From: Neorhizobium galegae
Lineage (GTDB): Bacteria; Pseudomonadota; Alphaproteobacteria; Rhizobiales; Rhizobiaceae
NCBI RefSeq assembly: GCF_021391675.1
Contig: NZ_CP090095.1
Coordinates: forward strand, 1,307,501-1,371,500
Direction of reading: 5' to 3'
DNA: 64,000 nt
Part shown: one piece after another, positions 7,959 through 17,200 of the stretch
Position numbering within the stretch: the stretch's first letter is position 1
Layout: each line of letters opens with the position of its first letter
Made by a program: the position numbers and the translations under genes
Notes under the pieces: model-generated
Told to the model about the DNA's origin: nothing
The model's input: the letters and a program-made list of their open reading frames with translations, nothing else
The model's database searches: none

Positions 7959-8855
7959 TCACTGCGCCGACAAACGCATTTTGAACATCAAAAGGTCCTG
8001 CCAGGCGAGCGCCTTGTTGGCAGGAGCCGCGAGCAGTTCCTGCGGATGCAGGGTGGCGATTGCCGAAAGCGTCACGCCGCCGAAACCAATGTCCCGCCAT
8101 TCGCCGCGCATCGAATGGATCGTCCCATTGCCGCCGAAGAAGAAACGGGCCGGGAAATTGCCGAGTAGCAGCAGGAGTTTCGGCTCGGCGAGCGCTACCT
8201 GGCGTTCCAGGAACGGCCGGCAGATGTCCATCTCGGCCTGCGACGGCATGCGGTTGCCCGGCGGTCGCCACGGGATGACATTGGTGAGCAGAACGCCGTC
8301 GCGGGAAAGCCCGATCGCGCCGAGCATGCGATCCAGCAACTGCCCCTGCCGCCCGGAGAAGGGAATGCCATCGCGGTCGTCGTCGGCATTCGGCATCGGG
8401 CCGATCACCATGATGCCGGACGCGGGATCGCCGCTTGCAAACACCGTGTTGCGCGCGCCGTTCTTCAGGTTGCAGCCGTTGAAGGTTCCGAGCGCGGTCT
8501 TGAGCTCCTCGAGCGAGCGGGCGCTTTCGGCTGCGAATCGCGCCGAGGCGACTGCCTGCTCGTCGGGCACCGATACGGGCGCGGAGGCAGGCGGCGGTGC
8601 TGCGGCGCGCGCCGTCGGAGCGGTACGTTTCGGCGCCGCGGGACCAGCGTCCCCCGTTCGGGCCTGCTCATTCTGGGCCGGCTGTTGCCGGGCAGACGCG
8701 GGCGCCCTAGCATCGGCCTGCGCCGCCTTCTGGGCGGCAAACTGCGCAAACCGGTCCGCCGGCTCGTCCTCGACAAGCCACTCCACGCCCGCATCCGCAT
8801 AGAAATGCAGGAGGGCGGCGAGCTCGGGGGCGTCCATGTCTTTGGCGAGGTTCAT
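7959..8855 (-). CDS. Uracil-DNA glycosylase superfamily protein, family-4-like with altered motifs
   Basis: A 298-residue protein with an Ala/Pro-rich linker (about residues 45-100) before a family-4-like uracil-DNA glycosylase domain. The domain shows GIPFSGRQGQLLD (163-175), LLTNVIPWRPPGNR (189-202) and HPQELL (270-275), which places it in the family that removes uracil from DNA. Two oddities stand out. Motif 1, normally GEAPG, reads GPMPN (152-156). Only two of the four iron-sulfur cysteines are present: C128 and C212 align, while the partner positions are F125 (three residues before C128) and Leu at about 228. Activity and cluster binding are therefore uncertain. The start is weakly supported. 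Confidence 0.8.
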   Translation of the reverse strand: MNLAKDMDAPELAALLHFYADAGVEWLVEDEPADRFAQFAAQKAAQADARAPASARQQPAQNEQARTGDAGPAAPKRTAPTARAAAPPPASAPVSVPDEQAVASARFAAESARSLEELKTALGTFNGCNLKNGARNTVFASGDPASGIMVIGPMPNADDDRDGIPFSGRQGQLLDRMLGAIGLSRDGVLLTNVIPWRPPGNRMPSQAEMDICRPFLERQVALAEPKLLLLLGNFPARFFFGGNGTIHSMRGEWRDIGFGGVTLSAIATLHPQELLAAPANKALAWQDLLMFKMRLSAQ

Positions 8856-8954
8856 CGGACTTACACTACAGCATGTGGCGCGGGAGAGGGAACCGGTTTC
8901 GGGCCGGAACGAGCGATGACATGTGGAAGGAGACGGTGCGGCAGTTTCCCTATA

Positions 8955-9084
8955 ATCTCCCCCCTTGCGGGGGAGATGTCACCAGAGGTGACAGAGGGGG
9001 TGGCGCCGCGAATTCAACTGTCGAAGAGTGTGCCGCGACACCCCCCTCTGCCCTGCCGGGCATCTCCCCCACAAGGGGGGAGAT
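8955..9084. repeat. Interspersed GC-rich palindromic element, copy 1
   Basis: Two half-elements in inverted order. The left arm begins ATCTCCCCCCTTGCGGGGGA followed by a TCACC-AGA-GGTGA stem. The right arm contains a GCCC-GGCA-type stem followed by ATCTCCCCCACAAGGGGGGA. The element fills most of the gap between the glycosylase and Hsp70-like genes. Related copies lie at about 32310, 56825 and 61872. This looks like a rhizobial intergenic palindromic repeat family. Confidence 0.8.
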
Positions 9085-9099
9085 CGGCTGGGCGCGCCC

Positions 9100-10392
9100 T
9101 CAAGCCGCCCATTGCGCGACATTGTCGCTCTCGCCGATCAGCGCCAGGCCGTGGGCGATCGACAGCAGTTCGCCGCCGCTCTCGATCTTGCCAGCATCGA
9201 ACCGCCGCGTGAAGATGCTCCGCACGGCCGGCACGAAGGAGGTGCCGCCGGTCAGGAACACCTTGTCGATTTCGGAGGGCGCGGTGCCGGTCTTTTCCAG
9301 CACCTCGTCCAGCGCGCCTTCGATGCGGCCGAGGTCTTCGGCGATCCAGCCTTCGAAATCGGAGCGCTTCACCATCTTGCGGCCGGCACGCCCAAGCGGC
9401 GCGAAACTGAACTCCGCTTCCTCCGCATGCGACAGCGCCATCTTGGTCGCCGAAATCGCCTGGTAGAGCGGGTAACCCTCGTCGTGGTCGACGAGATCGA
9501 CGAACAGTTCGAGCTTTTCCGGCTCCAGCGCCGAGCGCACCAGCGATTTCAGGTCGGCGAATTCGCGCGTGGTCTTGAAGATCGACAGCTGGTTCCAGCG
9601 GCCGAAATTGACGTAATAGCCGGCCGGCACGTCGAGCACCTTGTCGAAACTCTTGAACTTGCTGCCCTTGCCGATTTCCGGCGATACCAGGTTGTCGATC
9701 ATCCGGTAGTCGAAATGGTCGCCCGCAACGCCGACGCCGGAATGTCCGATCGGGGTGGCGGTCAGCTTGCCGGCCTTGGTTTCGAAGCGGATCAGCGAAT
9801 AGTCGGTCGTGCCGCCGCCGAAGTCGGCGACGAGGACGGTCGCATCGCTCTTCAGCGTCTGGGCGAAGTAATAGGCGGCCGCGACCGGTTCGTAGACATA
9901 GTGGATTTCCGGAAAGCCGAGCCGCGTCAGCGCCTCGTTGTAGCGCTCGGTCGCAAGCTTGGGATCCGGGTTGGCACCGGCAAAATGCACCGGCCGTCCG
10001 GCGATCACCCGCGACACGTCGGTCGGCCAGTTGTCGTCCGCATAGATCTTCAGGCGCTTCAGGAAGATTTCCATCAGGTCTTCGAAGACATGCCGGCGAG
10101 CAAACACCAGCGTGCCCTGGAAGAGAGCGCTCGCCGCAAACGTCTTGATCGACTGCAGGAAACGACAGTCGCCGGGATTGTCGATGAACTGGCGGATTGC
10201 CGCCTGTCCAGCCTCGACCTTCAGCGCCTGCGCGCCCATCACCGGATCCTTCATGAAGGAGAGCGCGGTGCGCATCGAATCGCTCTCGCCGGCGCTGCTA
10301 GTGAAGCGCATCGAATGCGTGGTACTGCCGCCATCCGCCAGTGCCAGAACCGTATTCGTCGTGCCGAAATCAAGCCCGAGCGCCCGTGCCAT
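9100..10392 (-). CDS. YegD-like Hsp70 family protein
   Basis: A 430-residue actin-fold ATPase of the Hsp70 superfamily. The N terminus has the phosphate-1 motif ALGLDFGTTNTVLALAD, the middle has LVADFGGGTTDYS (phosphate 2), and the C-terminal part has VFLTGGTSFVPAVRSIF (adenosine motif). It stops there: the substrate-binding beta domain and lid of DnaK are missing, which is the layout of E. coli YegD. Role unknown; probably an ATP-dependent switch or unusual chaperone in the cytoplasm. AAGGAG lies 8 nt before the ATG. The next gene upstream is a divergently regulated ampR, and the two appear independent. Confidence 0.88.
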   Translation of the reverse strand: MARALGLDFGTTNTVLALADGGSTTHSMRFTSSAGESDSMRTALSFMKDPVMGAQALKVEAGQAAIRQFIDNPGDCRFLQSIKTFAASALFQGTLVFARRHVFEDLMEIFLKRLKIYADDNWPTDVSRVIAGRPVHFAGANPDPKLATERYNEALTRLGFPEIHYVYEPVAAAYYFAQTLKSDATVLVADFGGGTTDYSLIRFETKAGKLTATPIGHSGVGVAGDHFDYRMIDNLVSPEIGKGSKFKSFDKVLDVPAGYYVNFGRWNQLSIFKTTREFADLKSLVRSALEPEKLELFVDLVDHDEGYPLYQAISATKMALSHAEEAEFSFAPLGRAGRKMVKRSDFEGWIAEDLGRIEGALDEVLEKTGTAPSEIDKVFLTGGTSFVPAVRSIFTRRFDAGKIESGGELLSIAHGLALIGESDNVAQWAA

Positions 10393-10533
10393 CGCCGTGC
10401 TCCTTTTATCCGTGGAAGATCATTGAACCGGAGCGATGAGGCTCCGAATGCGAAAAGGGCGCTGCTGGCGCCCCGGAATTTTTGAGAGGGCGCGTGATCG
10501 CATAAGGTCGCCGGGATGGCAAGCCCGGAAGCC

Positions 10534-11424
10534 CTAGATTTCCAGCTGCCGCCGCGTCTCCGTCGCCTGTTCCGCGAGCCAGTTCTTGAACATTTCCATG
10601 GCCGGCGTCACGGTGCGGGACTTGAGCCGCGTCAGCCAGTAACTGCCCTTGGAAATATAGATTGGAAACGGCTGTTCGATCATGCCGGCGGCAAGCTGGC
10701 GGGAGAACATCAGGGGAGGGGCGAGCGCCACGCCGGCGCCTTGCATCGCCGCTTCGACCATCAGCACGGAACTGTCGAACACCAGCCCGCGGATCTGCGG
10801 CGAGGCGACTTGCGCCGCCTCGAACCAGCTCGGCCATTCGTCGGCGCGGTAGGAACGCAGCAGCACCTGGTGGGCGACATCCTCCGGGGTCTTGAGCTGG
10901 CGGGCGATCGGCGGAATGCAGAGGACGGAAAGCGGCGCCTCGAATAGCGGCTCCGCCTCGATATCGTGCCAGGCGCCGTTGCCGAACTTGATCGTGTAGT
11001 CGAGCCCTTCGGCGGCGATGTCGACGCGATTGTTGTTGGTCGAGAGCCTGAGATCGATGAACGGGTATTTCTCCCGGAAGTCGGCGAGCCGCGGCAGCAG
11101 CCAGCCGACCGCAAGCGTTCCGACCGCGCCGAGCTTCAGCACCTCGCGCACATGCCCGTCTTCGAAGCGCTCCAGCATGGCGGCCATGCGGTCGAAACTG
11201 TCCTGCAGCGCCGGCAGCAGCGCCAGACCCTCCTCGGTGATCATCAGCCCGCGCGGCAGGCGACGGAACAGCGTCACGCCGAGCCGCTGTTCGAGCAGCT
11301 TCACCTGATGGCTGACGGCTGCCTGGGTGACGCAGAGCTCGATCGATGCGCGGGTGAAGGAGAGATGCCGCGCGGCCGCCTCGAAGGCCCGTAGCGCGTT
11401 CAGCGGCAAATATGGTCGAACCAT
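10534..11424 (-). CDS. ampR: LysR-family regulator of the AmpR type
   Basis: A 296-residue LysR-type regulator. The N-terminal helix-turn-helix reads LRAFEAAARHLSFTRASIEL and VTQAAVSHQVKLLEQRLG, the form typical of AmpR/GcvA proteins, followed by a periplasmic-binding-protein-like effector domain. AmpR senses cell-wall muropeptides or UDP-MurNAc-pentapeptide and controls a divergent beta-lactamase. Here a class D beta-lactamase starts 105 bp away on the other strand, so the pair fits that model, although AmpR usually governs class C or A enzymes. The start at 11424 (MVRPYLPLN) matches AmpR N termini; an ATG six bases earlier is possible. Confidence 0.85.
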   Translation of the reverse strand: MVRPYLPLNALRAFEAAARHLSFTRASIELCVTQAAVSHQVKLLEQRLGVTLFRRLPRGLMITEEGLALLPALQDSFDRMAAMLERFEDGHVREVLKLGAVGTLAVGWLLPRLADFREKYPFIDLRLSTNNNRVDIAAEGLDYTIKFGNGAWHDIEAEPLFEAPLSVLCIPPIARQLKTPEDVAHQVLLRSYRADEWPSWFEAAQVASPQIRGLVFDSSVLMVEAAMQGAGVALAPPLMFSRQLAAGMIEQPFPIYISKGSYWLTRLKSRTVTPAMEMFKNWLAEQATETRRQLEI

Positions 11425-11469
11425 GGCCATGCCCTAATTTTATTCATGCCTGACCGCAGATATCATCGT

Positions 11470-11499
11470 TTGATTGGGGCTCGCAAGCCGACCTAGAAA
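11470..11499 (+). promoter_or_regulatory. Candidate promoter of the class D beta-lactamase
   Basis: TTGATT at 11470-11475 and TAGAAA at 11494-11499 are separated by 18 bp, in the 104-bp gap between ampR and the beta-lactamase gene. An AmpR binding site is expected to overlap it, but I cannot pick one unambiguously. Confidence 0.35.
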
Positions 11500-11528
11500 A
11501 GCCGTGTCACCCCAATTGGAGCACCGCG

Positions 11529-12353
11529 ATGGCTTTCAGAAACTCTTTTCTTCTGGCATTTTCTCTCGGAATTACCACGACTTTTCTCGATTGCACCTCC
11601 GCTGGCGCCGCCGATCCGATCCGCTGCACCGTCATCATCGACGAGGAGAGTGGCGATGCGCTCTACCGCCAGGGTACCTGTGATCAGGGCTTTTATCCCC
11701 AATCGACCTTCAAACTGCCTTTGGCCATGATGGGCTACGATGCAGGCATCCTCACCGACGCCCAGAACCCGCGCTGGAAATACCAGGCGAAGTTCAAGGG
11801 GCCGGAGCGGGTGAAGAAGGATGTCGATCCGCTGATCTGGGAAAAGGAATCGATCGTCTGGTACTCGCAGGAAATCACCCGCAAGCTCGGCAAGCCCAAA
11901 TTCGCGGACTACATCCAGCGCTTCGGCTACGGCAACCGCGATGTCTCCGGCGGCCCGGGCAATACCGACGGCCTGACCGAATCCTGGTTGATGTCTTCGC
12001 TGAAGATTTCGGCCGACCAGCAGGTCCAGTTCCTGCGCCGTTTCCTCAACGGCGGCCTGCCGATCTCCGAACATGCGGTCGACATGACGCTTGCGATCGT
12101 GCCGCATTTCGAGGCGGGCGACGGCTGGGACATCCAGGGCAAGACCGGTTCCGGCTGGCTGCGCGACAAGGCCGGCAAGGTCGATTATGACCGCCCACTC
12201 GGCTGGTTCGTCGGCTGGGCGATGAAGGATGAGCGGCGCGTCATCTTCGCAAGGCTGCTGGTCGATACCAAACGCTATCCGAACGACCCGATCAGCTTCG
12301 TGGTACGGGATTCGCTGATCCGCGATTTCCCGAAACTGGCCGAAAGTTTCTGA
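11529..12353 (+). CDS. Class D (OXA-type) beta-lactamase
   Basis: A 274-residue periplasmic serine beta-lactamase with a signal peptide ending near residue 28 (TSAGAADP). All class D motifs are present: STFK at 59-62 (nucleophile Ser59, and Lys62, which is carboxylated in this class), SIV at 108-110 (SxV), YGN at 134-136 within FGYGNRDVSGG, and KTG at 205-207. It hydrolyses penicillins; the spectrum cannot be predicted. GGAG precedes the ATG by 8 nt. It is divergent from ampR, which suggests induction by beta-lactams or peptidoglycan fragments. No mobile element or composition break is next to it, so it looks like a resident chromosomal gene. Confidence 0.93.
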   Translation: MAFRNSFLLAFSLGITTTFLDCTSAGAADPIRCTVIIDEESGDALYRQGTCDQGFYPQSTFKLPLAMMGYDAGILTDAQNPRWKYQAKFKGPERVKKDVDPLIWEKESIVWYSQEITRKLGKPKFADYIQRFGYGNRDVSGGPGNTDGLTESWLMSSLKISADQQVQFLRRFLNGGLPISEHAVDMTLAIVPHFEAGDGWDIQGKTGSGWLRDKAGKVDYDRPLGWFVGWAMKDERRVIFARLLVDTKRYPNDPISFVVRDSLIRDFPKLAESF

Positions 12354-12643
12354 TTTTCCGGCACCTTACCTGAAACTGAAAGCGGCCGGGCGACCCCCAA
12401 GCCCGACCGCCACAGCGCGTACGCAGTACTACGCTGCACCACCTATAAGAAGCTTTAGAGGTGTCTAATGCAAACGGAGTTCGATATTCAGGTTATTCAT
12501 TAACGTTACCCTAACCGTATTTGTCGCCGACGCGGCGGTCCGCGACATTCCTAGCTCCATCAGGCGAATTGTCGGTGGGGAAGGCGCAACCTATCCTAGC
12601 GCACGCCTGCCCATCCACCATCCACGTTTCCTCGGAGTTTATT

Positions 12644-14212
12644 GTGAGCATGAGGCGCATCTTCTGGGCGGCCTTTGTGTGTCTGGCGCTGGCGATGCCG
12701 GCCCAAAGTCAGGAACCCGATGCCAATGCCATCCTCGGGGAGTGGGCCGGGCGCTACGACTGCGCATCGGAGCGGCTGGAGGCGACGGTGACCCTCAAGC
12801 TACGCGGACAGATCCGCGAAGGTGTGGTTTCCCTCACTCTCCCCGGCACGGGAAAACCCGCCGCCGTCTTCACGGTAAGAGCAAGCTTGAGGCAGGACGG
12901 TCTGATCGAGCTCGCGATGGTGAGCTGGCGGCAAAACCCCAATGGCTACAAGCCGGTGATGCTGCTCGGCCAGGTCTCTCCGGACGGCAAGCGATATACC
13001 GGGGATATCCAGAACTGCGGCTCGTTCGAGTTCAGTCGTACAAAGCCGCCGTCGAAGGAAGACCTGGAACGGATAGCGAGAGGGGAGGACGACCCGCGCA
13101 GGCACAAGGAAAAGGCGTGCCAGGCGCTCGCCGATTACGGCAAGCGGATGGACTGCATTGTCGAGGCACGGAACACGCCCCGCTTCGGTCGAGGCCTTCC
13201 CAACCAGCTATTGAGAGAAGCCTGCGAGAGCGCCTTCAGAAACTTTGATCCGGTCAGCACGCCCGAGTGCCTTGGCGGCATCCTGTTCATCGACGACCGC
13301 GGCGGTACGGGAAGCGATTTCCTTAAAGGCGTCAGCTCGTGCAGGCAGTTCGTCAGTCGCGCGCACGGAATGATCGAACGCAAGTTTCCCCTGGAGGCCG
13401 CCGCTTCCTGGCGCCGTGACGCCACAGGCCCCAAGACCTGCGAAAATCTGGATGCCATGCGCGTTCCGCTGGGGATGCCCGCCCTCAGCACATGCAAGCG
13501 ATCGGCCGGCAATATCGGAGAGGAACTTGTCAACTGCTCCGGCACGGAAACCACCGATCCGGAATTCGCCCGGATGTGGAAGGCGGCATTCGAGGAATGC
13601 GTGACAGGCAAGCAGATCGGCATGTACCGGACCATCAAGAAGGCGAGGTACGAAAACTTCCAGGCCGGTCTCTTCGATCTGAGCTGCGCAGACGTTTTCG
13701 CCCTGGTGGAGAAGCACAAGATCGTCGACAGCGCGGAAATCGACAGGGGCCGCCAGCAGATGGCCGCCCTTGAAGGCAAGCGCCCGCCTCGTGACGACGA
13801 GGTGATCGAGGCGTTGAAAGTGGCGATCACCAGGAAGTATAGCTGCGACGACGGCGGTCACCAGTTCAACCGGGAACGCTTCGGTTGCAACATCGGATAT
13901 GGCAGAAGCCGAGACGGCGCGGCGATTGCCGACGAGATCAACAAAATCTTCGGGCGGATCATGAATGACGGGGTCACCGTCAATCTAGGCCTCGTGGGCG
14001 CCGAGCTTTTTTCGTGTGCCGGTTCGGGAAGCTCCTACACCTGCACGTATGGGATCGAGCTGACCTGCAGCTTCACCGGCATGGTCGCCGCCCCCCACCC
14101 GGATCCCACGGCGCTGGCTTCGGCGAAAATACACTGCGGCCGGTACACCGAACCATATCAGCGTCAGTCCGTATTCACCTGGGAAGGCGGCCGATACGTC
14201 ACCAACCTCTGA
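12644..14212 (+). CDS. Secreted cysteine-rich protein of unknown function (522 aa)
   Basis: No family is recognised. The N terminus (MRRIFWAAFVCLALAMPAQS) is a signal peptide, then a domain of about 110 residues (GEWAGRYDCASERLEATVTL to IQNCGSFEFSRTKPPS) that may be a small beta-sandwich with one cysteine pair. A longer region follows with more than 14 cysteines spread in short contexts such as KACQALADYGKRMDC, SCRQF, TCENL, STCKR and NCSGTE, ending in TYGIELTCSFTGM. These are likely periplasmic disulfides. GGAG at 12634-12637 favours the GTG at 12644, six nt further on. The ATG at 12650 is an alternative, and upstream in-frame codons lack signal. It stands alone, convergent with the RND pump genes. 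Confidence 0.75.
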   Translation: MSMRRIFWAAFVCLALAMPAQSQEPDANAILGEWAGRYDCASERLEATVTLKLRGQIREGVVSLTLPGTGKPAAVFTVRASLRQDGLIELAMVSWRQNPNGYKPVMLLGQVSPDGKRYTGDIQNCGSFEFSRTKPPSKEDLERIARGEDDPRRHKEKACQALADYGKRMDCIVEARNTPRFGRGLPNQLLREACESAFRNFDPVSTPECLGGILFIDDRGGTGSDFLKGVSSCRQFVSRAHGMIERKFPLEAAASWRRDATGPKTCENLDAMRVPLGMPALSTCKRSAGNIGEELVNCSGTETTDPEFARMWKAAFEECVTGKQIGMYRTIKKARYENFQAGLFDLSCADVFALVEKHKIVDSAEIDRGRQQMAALEGKRPPRDDEVIEALKVAITRKYSCDDGGHQFNRERFGCNIGYGRSRDGAAIADEINKIFGRIMNDGVTVNLGLVGAELFSCAGSGSSYTCTYGIELTCSFTGMVAAPHPDPTALASAKIHCGRYTEPYQRQSVFTWEGGRYVTNL

Positions 14213-14261
14213 TCTGGACGGGCAGCACCTCCACCGAGTTGAACGGCGGGGCAATGGAGCT

Positions 14262-17200
14262 TCACTCAGCGGCAATCTGCGTCGGCACGTCGTCGTTCGC
14301 CTCGTGCGGGTCTTTGTCCTTCTTCGTCCAAAGCCGGCTGAGGAAGCGGCCGAACCGGTCCATTTCCACGAAGATGACGGGCGTGATGAACAGCGTCAGC
14401 GCCTGGGAAACGATCAGACCGCCGACGACAGCGACACCGAGCGGCTGGCGAAGCTCGGAAGAGGCGCCGGTGCCGAGTGCGATCGGCAGCGCGCCGAGCA
14501 GGGCGCAGAAGGTCGTCATCATGATCGGCCGGAAACGCCGCACGCAGGCCTCGTGGATCGCCACCGCCGCTGTCTCGCCCTTCGAGCGCATCGTCTCCAC
14601 CGCCACGTCGATCATCATGATCGCGTTCTTCTTGACGATGCCGATGAGCATTAACAGCCCGATCAGCGCGATGATCGACAGGTCGAAGCCGAACAGTTTC
14701 AGCGCCAGCAGCGCCCCGAAGGCTGCCGCCGGCAGGCCCGACAGGATGGTCAGCGGGTGGATGAAGCTCTCGTAGAGCACGCCAAGCACCACATAGATGG
14801 TCAGCACTGCGGCGAGGATCAGCAGCGGCGTATTGCCCTGGCTCTGCTGAAAGATCTGCGCCGTGCCGCCATAGGAGGTGAACACGTCGTTCGGCATCTG
14901 CAGGGTAGCCTTGATCTGATCGATCGCAGCCGTCGCATCCGAGAGCGAAACGCCCGCCGGCAGGTTGAACGACACGGTCGTCGAGACCAGCTGGCCGGTC
15001 TGGTTGATAGTGACGGGCGCCGTCTGGCGCACGACCGTCGCAAAGTTCGAGAGCGGCACCAGCGAGCCGTTCGAGGACATCACCCTGACACCCTGCAGCA
15101 TCTGGTCGTTCCACTGTTGCGTATTGTCGAACTCGGTGATCACGTCATAACTGTCGCCGGTCGACTGGATTTCGGCCGCCGTGTAACCACCGAACGCCAT
15201 CTGCAGCGTCTTGCGCAGCTCGTCGTCGGTAATCCCGAACGAGGCGGCCTTTTCCGGATCGACCTTGATATTGGCTTCGATCGCGTCGTTCTGGGCGTCG
15301 GAGGTGACGTCGGTGAAATGCGCCCGGTCGGCCCGCATCGCGGTCTGGATCTTGTCCGACCACTCGCTGGTCTGCGAGGCATTCAGCGCCTGCACGACGA
15401 GCTGGTATTGGCTCGCCGTCGCGCGACCGCCGAAGCGCAGGCTCTGCTGCGGGGTGATGAAGGTCTTCATGCCGGCGAACCTGGATGTTGCCTGGCGCAA
15501 TTCACGCAGGGTCTGGTCGAGCGGCGGACGCTGGTCGCGGTCCTTCAACTCCACCCAGATCGTGCCGTTGTTGAGCGAGCTGCGGCCGTTGCTGCCGACG
15601 ATCGAGGTGACGTGGCTGACCGCCGGGTTTTTCTGCACGGCAGCCGCCACCTGCGCCTGCAGGTCGCGCATCGCCGGATAGGAAATGTCCTCGCGGGCGC
15701 GGGTCGAGATCGTCAGGCGGCCGATATCCTCCTGCGGGAAGAAGCTCGTCGGCAGCGTCCGGAACAAATAGACCGAGGCGCCGACCGAGGCGAGGAAGAC
15801 GAGCAGGATGATCGCCCGGTTCCTGAGGCACCAGCCGACCGCCCGGTCATAACCCCGGAGCGTGCGGTTGAAGCCGGCGTCGAAGATGCGGACCATCAGG
15901 CCGGGGTGATGTTCGGCGCCGGACAGGCGCGAGCCGAGCATCGGCGTCACCGTCAGCGACACGACCGCCGAAGCGACGATGGCGAGCGCCACCACCATGC
16001 CGAATTCGTTGAACAGCCGCCCGACCACCCCGCCCATCAAGAGGATGGGGATGAACACGGCAATCAGCGACACCGACATGGAAATGATCGTCGAGCTGAC
16101 TTCGCCGGCGCCTTGCAGCGCCGCCTGCATTGGCGCCATGCCGTCCTCGACATGCCGCATGATGTTTTCCAGCATGACGATCGCATCGTCCACCACCAGC
16201 CCGACCGAGAGCGTCAGCCCGAGCAGCGAGATGTTGTCGATACTGTAGCCGAGCACATACATGGCGCCGAACGTGGTGATCAGCGACAGCGGCACGGCAA
16301 GCCCTGGAACGAGGGTGGCGGTGATCCGGCCGAGGAAGAGATAGATGACCAGCACGACGAGGCCGATCGTCAGCATCAGCGTGAACTGCACGTCCGATAT
16401 CGAGGAGCGGATCGCCGTCGACGAATCGTTCATGACGTTGATCGACACCGCGGCCGGCAGCTCGGCGGACAGTCCCGGCAGTTTTGCGCGCACCGAATCG
16501 ACGACATCGACCGTATTGGCATCCGGCTGCCGCTGGATGGCGAGGATGATCGACTGGTTGCCGTCATACCAGCTGCCTGCGTCGAGGTTCGCGACGCTGT
16601 CCTGAACGTTGGCGACATCGCCGAGATGCACCGGCGCACCGTTCGGGCTGGCGATCACCAGCGAGCGGAACTGGTCGGCATCGGTGCGCTGGGTATCGGC
16701 ATTGATGGTCAGCCGCTGGCTGTTGTTTTCGAGCGAGCCGACCGGCGCCTGGCTGTTGGCGGTGGAGATGGCATTGGTGACGTTGTCGACGCCGAGGTTG
16801 CGGGCCTGCAGCTTGTTGGGATCGACCTCGACGCGCACCGCATAGGTCTGGGCGCCGAAGATCGAGACTTCCGCGACGCCGGGAAGCGTCGAAAGCGAAG
16901 GAGAGAGCACGTCCTCGGCGATCTCGTCGATCTTGCTGCGCGGCATCGTATCGCTGCGGATCGACAGGAGCAGGACCGGCGCATCGGCCGGGTTGGTCTT
17001 GCGGTAGCTCGGCGGCGTCGTCATGTTGTCCGGCAATTGCCGGGTCGCATGCGAGATCGCCGCCTGCACGTCGGCCGCCGCCGCGTCGATATCGCGGTTG
17101 AGGTCGAACTGCAGCACGATCGACGTATTGCCGAGCGAGTTGGTGGCGCTGATCTCGCTGATGCCGGGGATGGTCTCGAACTGCTTGATGAGCGGGGTCG

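Noticed and set aside
11529..12353. Possible recent acquisition of the beta-lactamase on a mobile element.
   Set aside because: No insertion sequence, integron site, inverted ends or composition change around it, and it is paired with a resident-type ampR.
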